Shown here one piece after another: positions 4,776-10,183 of a stretch of 10,183 bases of DNA. The translations under genes and the position numbers were made by a program. This stretch comes from Actinomycetota bacterium (lineage in GTDB: Bacteria > Actinomycetota > Thermoleophilia > Gaiellales > Gaiellaceae), in the NCBI GenBank assembly GCA_005884155.1, contig VAXD01000022.1, positions 18,997 through 29,179 on the forward strand. The letters are read 5' to 3'. Under the pieces are notes generated by a model. That model saw only the letters and a list, made by a program, of their open reading frames with translations. It was not told the origin of the DNA and ran no database searches. How positions within the stretch are numbered: position 1 is the first letter of the stretch; each line of letters starts with the position of its first letter.

Positions 4776-5795
4776 GTGAGAGATTCGTTCACGCCGCGCC
4801 GGGTTGCCTACGCAGTTGTGGCACTCGTGGTCGTCTTCGCAGCCGGGACGATCGGCTTTCGCAACACGCTCCACGAGGGCTGGTTGCAGTCGTTCTACCG
4901 GACGGTCGTCACCACGTCGCTGGCGGGCCTCGACACGGTGCCGCGGACGAACGGGGCTCGCGTGATCTCGATCGTGCTCGTGCTCGCAGGGCTGACTATC
5001 TTTGCGTACGTCGCGACGATCCTCGTCGAGGGCATCGCGGGTGGCATGTTCAGCGGCGCGCTGGCGGAGCGAAGGAGGCGGCGGAAGATCGAACGGCTAA
5101 GCGAGCACTACATCATCTGCGGCTACGGTCGCGTGGGCCGAAGGGCGGCGCTCGAGTTCCAGCACGCCGGCGTCGACTTCGTCGTGCTCGACTTCAACCC
5201 GGATGCGATCGAGCGCGCCCGCGAGGACGGCGTCCTCTTCATCGAGGGAAGCGGCAGCGACGACGCCGACCTGCAGGCGGCCGGGCTCGAGCGGGCCCGC
5301 GGGCTGATCGCATCCTCCGACTCGGACGCGGACAACCTCTACATCACGCTCAGCGCGCGGGCCGTGCGGCCGGACCTGCCGATCGTCGCCCGCGCCTCGG
5401 ACGAGGACGCCGCGCGCAAGCTGCGGCTGGCCGGGGCCGACCGTGTCGTCCAGCCGTACTCGACCGCCGGCAAGGAGATGGCGAACCTCGTCCTGCGCCC
5501 GCAGGTGGCGGCCTTCCTCGACATCGTCACGTCGGGCGGAGGACCGGAGCTTCTGTTCGAGGAGATCCGCGTGACGAAGGAGTGCGGGCCCGCTGGCCAG
5601 TCGATCCGCGCCGTGCGCGTGCGCGACGAGACGGGCGCGATGATCGTCGCGCTGCGGAAGGGCGACGGCACCTTCGACGCGACGCCGACCGCCGACGCCG
5701 TGCTCGAGGCCGGCGACGTCGTGATCGCGGCCGGGACGCCAGAGGAGCTGCGGCTGCTCGAGGAGCTGTTCGCGCCCCGCGAAGCCCTTGCCTGA
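4776..5795 (+). CDS. Two-TM ion channel subunit with cytoplasmic RCK (TrkA-N/TrkA-C) domains
   Basis: A 339-residue protein from GTG 4776. TM1 is near 10-27, a pore loop at about 38-56, TM2 near 62-86, then a basic linker ERRRRRKIER. The RCK domain begins at HYIICGYGRVGR (dinucleotide motif G116-Y-G-R-V-G121) with acidic D139/D143 ending the second strand, and a TrkA-C domain covers about 255-335. The layout is that of MthK-like potassium channels regulated by a ligand of the RCK domain. The pore loop reads TTSLAGLDTVP where potassium channels have TVGYGD, so ion selectivity is uncertain. An in-frame ATG at 4722 lies inside the opposite gene and adds no family-like sequence. The stop TGA overlaps the argS TTG start region by 8 bp. 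Confidence 0.9.
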   Translation: MRDSFTPRRVAYAVVALVVVFAAGTIGFRNTLHEGWLQSFYRTVVTTSLAGLDTVPRTNGARVISIVLVLAGLTIFAYVATILVEGIAGGMFSGALAERRRRRKIERLSEHYIICGYGRVGRRAALEFQHAGVDFVVLDFNPDAIERAREDGVLFIEGSGSDDADLQAAGLERARGLIASSDSDADNLYITLSARAVRPDLPIVARASDEDAARKLRLAGADRVVQPYSTAGKEMANLVLRPQVAAFLDIVTSGGGPELLFEEIRVTKECGPAGQSIRAVRVRDETGAMIVALRKGDGTFDATPTADAVLEAGDVVIAAGTPEELRLLEELFAPREALA

Positions 5796-7308
5796 CGCCG
5801 TCACCCGGCTCGCGGAGAGGCTGTCGGAGCTCGCCGGCGCGCCGGTCGAGCTTGAGCGGCCGAACGACCCGGTACACGGGGAGTATGCGACCAACGTCGC
5901 GCTCCAGCTCGCCCCGACGCGCAAGCGCCCGCCGCGCGAGCTCGCCGAGGAGATCGCGGTGGCCGCTGCCGGGCTGGACGACGTCGAGCGCGCGGAGGTC
6001 GCGGGCCCGGGGTTCGTCAACCTCTGGCTCGCGCCGGCCTGGTTCGAACAGGCGCTGGCCGAGATGCTCGAGGCGGGCAAGGACTACGGAGCCGGCTGGG
6101 CCGAGCAACGCGAGCGCGTCCAGGTCGAGATGGTCTCGGCGAACCCGACCGGCCCGATAACGGTGGCGTCGGCCCGCAACGGCGCGATCGGCGACTGCGT
6201 CGCGCGACTGCTCGCGTTCGCCGGCCACGAGGTCGAGCGCGAGTACTACTACAACGACTCGGGCACGCAGATGACGCTCTTCCGCGAATCCGTCGAGGCG
6301 ATCCGGCGCGGGGAGGAGCCGCCGGAGAACGGCTACCGCGGCGAGTACGTCGCCGAGCTTGCGGGCGAGGAGGGCGACCCGGTGCCGAAGATGCTGGCGC
6401 AGGTCGAGGCGACGCTCGAGCGCTTCCGGATCCGCTTCGACTCGTGGGCGTTGCAGAGCAAGCTCGAGGGCCGGGTCGGCGAGTTCCTGCCGAAGCTCGA
6501 CACGTACGAGAAGGACGGGGCCGTCTGGGCGCGTTCCTCGGCGTACGGCGACGACGACGACCGCGTGCTGATCCGCTCGCCGGAGAAAGGCGGCACGCCG
6601 ACCTACCGTGCGGTGGATGTCGTCTACCTCGCCGACAAGCTCGAACGCGGCTTCAACCGCGCGATCTACGTCCTCGGTGCCGATCACCACGGCACGCGCA
6701 ACTGGTATGCGGCCGTCGCCCGGATGCTCGGCTACGACCCCGAGCGCATCGAGGTGCTGCTCTACCAGCTCGTCCACCTGACGCGCGGCGGCGCGCAGGC
6801 GAGGATGTCCAAGCGGCGCGGGGAGGTCGTCTTCCTCGACGAACTGATGGACGAGATCGGCGTCGACGCCTCACGCTGGTACCTCGCCAACCGCGGCCCC
6901 GACCAGACCATCGAGATCGACGTCGACCTCGCCGCCGAGCGGACCGAAAAGAACCCGGTCTACTACGTCCAGTACGCGCACGCCCGTATCGCCGGAATTC
7001 TGCGGAACGCGGGCGCGGCGGAGATCTCGGCAGCAGCGCCTGCCGACGTCGCCCCCGAGGAGCGCGACCTGATCAAGCGGCTCGCCGAGTTCCCCGACGT
7101 CGTGCTCGAGGCAACCGAGCGGCGCGGCCCCCACGGCGTTCCGAACTACGCGATTCGTGTTGCCGACGACTTCCACCGCTTCTACCACCATCACCGGGTG
7201 CTCGAGAGCGACGCACAGGCGTTCCGGCTCGGGCTCTGCACCGCGACGCAGGCCGTGATCGCGCGCTGCCTCGACCTGGTCGGGGTCGAGGCGCCCGACC
7301 GAATGTAG
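5788..7308 (+). CDS. argS: Arginyl-tRNA synthetase with degenerate HIGH motif
   Basis: A 506-residue class I synthetase that should charge tRNA-Arg with arginine. It has an N-terminal tRNA-binding (Arg_tRNA_synt_N) region at 1-100 including GEYATNVAL, the SANPTGP block at 117-123, EREYYYNDSGTQM at 150-162, the GADHHGT block near 297-303, a KMSKS-like RMSKRRG at 339-345, and a C-terminal anticodon-binding domain ending in the usual APDRM. The HVGH expected right after SANPTGP is replaced by T-V-A-S (125-128), while the flanking residues (ARNGAIGD) are conserved. The length is slightly below the usual 550-590. The TTG start at 5788 overlaps the channel gene by 8 bp; there is no better start upstream. 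Co-transcription with glpX is likely. Confidence 0.95.
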   Translation: MPDAVTRLAERLSELAGAPVELERPNDPVHGEYATNVALQLAPTRKRPPRELAEEIAVAAAGLDDVERAEVAGPGFVNLWLAPAWFEQALAEMLEAGKDYGAGWAEQRERVQVEMVSANPTGPITVASARNGAIGDCVARLLAFAGHEVEREYYYNDSGTQMTLFRESVEAIRRGEEPPENGYRGEYVAELAGEEGDPVPKMLAQVEATLERFRIRFDSWALQSKLEGRVGEFLPKLDTYEKDGAVWARSSAYGDDDDRVLIRSPEKGGTPTYRAVDVVYLADKLERGFNRAIYVLGADHHGTRNWYAAVARMLGYDPERIEVLLYQLVHLTRGGAQARMSKRRGEVVFLDELMDEIGVDASRWYLANRGPDQTIEIDVDLAAERTEKNPVYYVQYAHARIAGILRNAGAAEISAAAPADVAPEERDLIKRLAEFPDVVLEATERRGPHGVPNYAIRVADDFHRFYHHHRVLESDAQAFRLGLCTATQAVIARCLDLVGVEAPDRM

Positions 7309-7319
7309 GATCGAGGCCG

Positions 7320-8342
7320 ATGGCCAGGCCCGAAGCCTCGGTCGCTGAGCCCGCGGCGAACGCGCCGGACCGCAACCTCGCGCTCGAGCTCGTGCGCGTG
7401 ACCGAGGCGGCCGCGATGGGCGCCGGCCGGTGGATCGGCCGCGGCGAGAAGGAATCCGCCGACCAGGCCGCGGTCGACGGCATGCGTGCAGTCCTCGACA
7501 CGGTCGAGATGACCGGCGTCGTCGTGATCGGCGAGGGCGAGAAGGACGAGGCGCCGATGCTCTACAACGGCGAGGAGGTCGGCAGCGGCCACGGCCCCGA
7601 GGTCGACGTAGCGGTCGATCCGCTCGAGGGGACACGCCTGACCGCCAAGGGCCAGCCGAACGCGATCGCCGTGATCGCACTCGCGGAGCGCGGGACGATG
7701 TTCTTCCCGGGCGCGGCTGTCTACATGGACAAGATCGCCTGCGGGCCCGACGCGATCGACCTGGTCGACATCGACGCGCCCGCGCGCGAGAACGTCGAGC
7801 GGGTCGCGCGCGCGAAGGGCAAGAAGCCGAGCGAGGTCTCGGTCGTCGTGCTCGAGCGCGACCGGCACGACGGGCTGATCGCGGAGCTGCGGGAGATTGG
7901 CGCGAAGGTCGTGCTGATTCCGGACGGCGACGTCGCGCCTGCGATCGCGGCCGCGCAGCCCGCGACCGGGGTCGACCTGCTGATGGGCATCGGCGGGACG
8001 CCTGAGGGCGTGATCGCCGCAGCGGCGCTGAAGTGCGTCGGCGGCGGCGTGCAGGGCAAGCTCTGGCCACGGAACGACGACGAGCGGCAGCAGCTCGTGG
8101 ACGCCGGTTTCGACCTCGACCGCGTGCTGACGACCGACGACCTCGTCTCCGGCGACGACGTCTTCGTGGCCGCGACAGGCGTGACCACCGGAGCCCTGCT
8201 GCGCGGCGTGCGCTACACGCCCGAGGGCGCCGTCACCGACTCGATCGTGATGCGCTCACGCTCGGGCACCGTGCGCCGGATCGAGGCGACCCACGCGTTC
8301 GACAAGCTCGAGCGCTTCGCCGGTCGCCTGTACCGGCCGTAA
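7320..8342 (+). CDS. glpX: Class II fructose-1,6-bisphosphatase (GlpX)
   Basis: A 340-residue cytoplasmic enzyme that hydrolyses fructose-1,6-bisphosphate to fructose-6-phosphate in gluconeogenesis. GlpX markers are complete: ALELVRVTEAAAMGAGRWIGRG at 21-42, DQAAVDGMR at 48-56, VVIGEGEKDEAPMLYNGE at 68-85 (metal-binding acids), DPLEGT at 100-105, the GIGGTPEGV block, and KLWPR. Length matches the family. The ATG at 7320 lies 11 bp after the argS TAG, with GAGG five bases upstream as the ribosome-binding site; an open frame extends far upstream but lies over argS and has no GlpX-like sequence. It ends in TAA. In actinobacteria this is usually the sole gluconeogenic FBPase. Confidence 0.97.
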   Translation: MARPEASVAEPAANAPDRNLALELVRVTEAAAMGAGRWIGRGEKESADQAAVDGMRAVLDTVEMTGVVVIGEGEKDEAPMLYNGEEVGSGHGPEVDVAVDPLEGTRLTAKGQPNAIAVIALAERGTMFFPGAAVYMDKIACGPDAIDLVDIDAPARENVERVARAKGKKPSEVSVVVLERDRHDGLIAELREIGAKVVLIPDGDVAPAIAAAQPATGVDLLMGIGGTPEGVIAAAALKCVGGGVQGKLWPRNDDERQQLVDAGFDLDRVLTTDDLVSGDDVFVAATGVTTGALLRGVRYTPEGAVTDSIVMRSRSGTVRRIEATHAFDKLERFAGRLYRP

Positions 8343-8372
8343 CGCGGCGCGGCGTCGCGAGACAAGAGCCCC

Positions 8373-8774
8373 ATGCACCTGCTCGCCACGCTCCTCACCA
8401 CCGTCGTCGCGGCCTCCGGCCCGGCGCTGACCGCGAAGCCCTCGCCGTACGGCAAGGCGGTCTTCGACGGGCGCGGGTTCGTCCTCTACGCCTTCACGCG
8501 CGACCACGGACGGAGTGCCTGCTACGGGGCGTGCGCGTCGCGGTGGCCGCCGTACTACGCCCGTCAGGGAAAGCTGACGGTGGGCGCGGGGATCAAGCGC
8601 ACGCTGCTGGGCACGGTCAAGCGGCGGAGCGGCCGCAGGCAGGTGACCTACGCGGGCCGCCCGCTCTACGACTACGTCGGCGACCGCAGCCCGGGCCAGG
8701 TGCTCTGCCAGAACGTCGTCGAGTTCGGCGGCCGCTGGCTCTTGTTGCGGCCGAGCGGCAAGCTGCTCCGGTAG
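8373..8774 (+). CDS. Secreted protein of the COG4315 / Lipoprotein_15 repeat family
   Basis: 133 residues with an N-terminal hydrophobic segment (about 2-20) that looks like a signal peptide but has no lipobox cysteine, so it is probably released by signal peptidase I. Two copies of the family's short repeat follow: SPYGKAVFDGRGFVLYAF with CYGACASRWPP (C50, C54), then RQVTYAGRPLYDYVGD with GQVLCQNV (C112) and a closing GGRWLLL. These repeats are well known in actinobacterial secreted proteins, but no activity has been established to my knowledge. The ATG at 8373 has only a weak ribosome-binding site. It lies 30 bp after glpX and could share its transcript. Confidence 0.9.
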   Translation: MHLLATLLTTVVAASGPALTAKPSPYGKAVFDGRGFVLYAFTRDHGRSACYGACASRWPPYYARQGKLTVGAGIKRTLLGTVKRRSGRRQVTYAGRPLYDYVGDRSPGQVLCQNVVEFGGRWLLLRPSGKLLR

Positions 8775-8801
8775 CTCAAGCCCTCTTCGCCGGGTGCCGA
8801 T

Positions 8802-10178
8802 GTGCCGTGGATGCGGCGCATTGTCAGCTCGCCTGCGCTTCTGGTCGCGGCCGTCGCGGCGTACGCGCTGCTGCGTCTGACCGAGGTCCTCACCGCTTCG
8901 CCGTTCATCGACTACGACAGCGACCAGTACGCGCGCGTCGCCGCTCATCCGCTCTGGAGCCACGGCTTCCTGGCCGGCGAGAAGCCGTTCGTGCTGCCCC
9001 TCCTCTGGAAGCTGCTGCCGGGACCGGCGGTGCACGTCAGCCCGAACCTCGTGTACGGCGACATCCGGCCGGCGCTCCTGGCACAGGTCGTCGTCTCGAT
9101 CGTCTGCTGGACGGTGCTCGCGCTCGTCGTCGCTCGCTCGCTGCGCCACTTCGGCGCGCGGGTGCTGGCGGTCGCGGCGATCCTCGGCTTCAGCTGCAGC
9201 ATGGGGATCACCCAGTGGGATCACACGCTGATCTCCGAGTCGCTCTCGCTCTCGCTGCTCGCGTTGCTGCTCGCCGCTGCGCTCGTGTTGATGCAGCGAC
9301 CGAGCGGCGTGACCGTCGCAGCCGCTCTCGGCGCGATGTTCCTCTGGACGTTCACGCGCGACACGAACGCCTTCTACGTCCTCATCGGCGGCCCGCTGCT
9401 CGCACTCGTGCTGGCGCGGCGCGGCTGGATGAGGCTCGCGCTGCCGCTCGCGGTGGGGGCGCTCCTGATTGTCGGCGCCAGCCGGTCGACCGCGTCGATA
9501 GCGGACCGCGGCGGGCTGCCGACCCGCAACGTGATGGTCTTCGCGCTCGCGAGTGACCCGCAGTTCGAGCGCTTCTTCGTCGACCACGGAATGCCGAACC
9601 AGCCCGGCCTCGCGCAGCGTCTCGGCCAGCGGCCGCCGAACCTCTACTTCACCGACCCGCGGCTCGTCCAGTTCCGGCGCTGGTTCGCGCGCTCCGGCGA
9701 GCGCACGTACTACGAGTGGCTCGCGACGCACCCGGGGAAGCTCTTCGGGCCGCCGCTGCGGAGCTTCGGCAGGCTGTACACGCCGAAGCCCTCGGAGCTC
9801 GCGGTCTACCGCGACTACCAGCCGCTGCCGCGCGTCCTGCCCGCGTGGGTCGATCCGTTCTTCTTCCCGGGCTCGAGCGCCGGGCTCGCCGCGCTGCTCG
9901 CGCTCGCCGTCGCCGGGTTTGCGTTCGCGGTCGCCGGCCGACGCGTGACCCGGCTCGACGCCGTGCCGCTCGCCTTCCTGGCCGCGACGCTGCCGGTCGC
10001 GATCCTGATCTGGCACGGCGACTCCGTCGAGCTCGACCGCCACCTCTTCCAGGGGACCGCGCTGACCCGGCTCAGCCTGCTCGTGCTCGTCCTGCTCGCC
10101 GCGGATCGTGTGCTCGAGTGGGCGTACGAACGCGGACGCGTCCCTGTCGGGCTCCAGCCCAAGGGTGAGACCGCGTGA
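8802..10178 (+). CDS. Multi-spanning membrane protein, possible GT-C-type glycosyltransferase
   Basis: 458 residues with about ten hydrophobic spans: near 8-28, 93-112, 118-134, 146-163, 170-185, 191-205, 211-227, then 361-382, 388-407 and 422-440. A long extracytoplasmic loop lies at about 228-358. The first loop carries acidic FIDYDSDQY (D37, D39, D41) just after TM1, the position of the catalytic or metal-binding acids in GT-C glycosyltransferases that use polyprenyl-phosphate sugars. The family assignment rests on this and on topology only; a plain membrane protein of unknown role is possible. GTG 8802 or ATG 8811 could be the start; neither has a good RBS. The gene ends in GTGA (10175-10178), and GTG AGC GAG there may start a coupled next gene at the window edge. 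Confidence 0.75.
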   Translation: MPWMRRIVSSPALLVAAVAAYALLRLTEVLTASPFIDYDSDQYARVAAHPLWSHGFLAGEKPFVLPLLWKLLPGPAVHVSPNLVYGDIRPALLAQVVVSIVCWTVLALVVARSLRHFGARVLAVAAILGFSCSMGITQWDHTLISESLSLSLLALLLAAALVLMQRPSGVTVAAALGAMFLWTFTRDTNAFYVLIGGPLLALVLARRGWMRLALPLAVGALLIVGASRSTASIADRGGLPTRNVMVFALASDPQFERFFVDHGMPNQPGLAQRLGQRPPNLYFTDPRLVQFRRWFARSGERTYYEWLATHPGKLFGPPLRSFGRLYTPKPSELAVYRDYQPLPRVLPAWVDPFFFPGSSAGLAALLALAVAGFAFAVAGRRVTRLDAVPLAFLAATLPVAILIWHGDSVELDRHLFQGTALTRLSLLVLVLLAADRVLEWAYERGRVPVGLQPKGETA

Positions 10179-10183
10179 GCGAG

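Noticed and set aside
4622..6160. Long open frame on the plus strand overlapping the DUF3467-like, channel and argS genes
   Set aside because: Its translation is Arg/Ala/Gly-rich low-complexity sequence typical of an alternative frame in GC-rich DNA, and it overlaps strongly supported genes.
6444..7319. N-terminal extension of GlpX over argS
   Set aside because: The frame is open but Arg-rich and unlike GlpX; ATG 7320 with GAGG upstream gives the normal family length.
8256..10043. 595-codon open frame on the minus strand
   Set aside because: It is antisense to glpX, the secreted protein and the membrane protein, all with clear family or topology support; the composition is Arg/Glu-rich shadow-like.

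Overview
The window is very GC-rich, with dense genes, GTG/TTG starts and short overlaps. A PknB-like kinase with a single membrane span, a class II (GlpX) fructose-bisphosphatase, a COG4315 secreted-repeat protein and TANNNT-type -10 boxes point to an actinobacterium. A deep lineage such as Thermoleophilia (Gaiellales/Solirubrobacterales) is my best guess, by inference only.

Layout. (1) 1-197: 3' end of a sigma-70-family gene. (2) 195-361: a 167-bp repeat element. (3) 359-2530, minus strand: operon of metallophosphoesterase, small His-tailed lipoprotein, Ser/Thr kinase. (4) 2508-3779, plus strand: Ste24-like M48 membrane protease, interrupted by an in-frame TAG. (5) 3701-3867: second copy of the element, inverted, about 95% identical (8 differences in 167). 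(6) 3865-4756, minus strand: DUF3467-like protein followed by a VOC protein. (7) 4776-10178, plus strand: two-TM channel with RCK/TrkA domain, argS with a degenerate HIGH motif, glpX, a small secreted protein, and a multi-spanning GT-C-like membrane protein.

The main discovery is the repeat pair. Each copy fills the whole space between two convergent genes, and three of its four ends supply the flanking gene's TAG stop. Read in one orientation, the element folds as a 21-bp terminal stem enclosing three hairpins. The central hairpin has a perfect 10-bp stem. In the terminal stem every non-Watson-Crick pair is G.U in that orientation, and all four differences between the copies keep the pairing, including one full compensatory change. 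Removing the element plus one TA recreates two plausible overlapping convergent gene pairs. This fits a small TA-inserting (IS630/mariner-like) non-autonomous element that carries an RNA-like fold. I do not recognise it as a named family.

How the genes relate. The minus-strand signalling operon and the plus-strand protease diverge from overlapping starts near 2508-2530, and each transcript runs outward into a copy of the element in its sense orientation. The DUF3467 and channel genes diverge from a 19-bp gap with overlapping -10-like boxes. The channel and argS reading frames overlap, and glpX follows argS by 11 bp, so 4776-8342 is probably one transcript.
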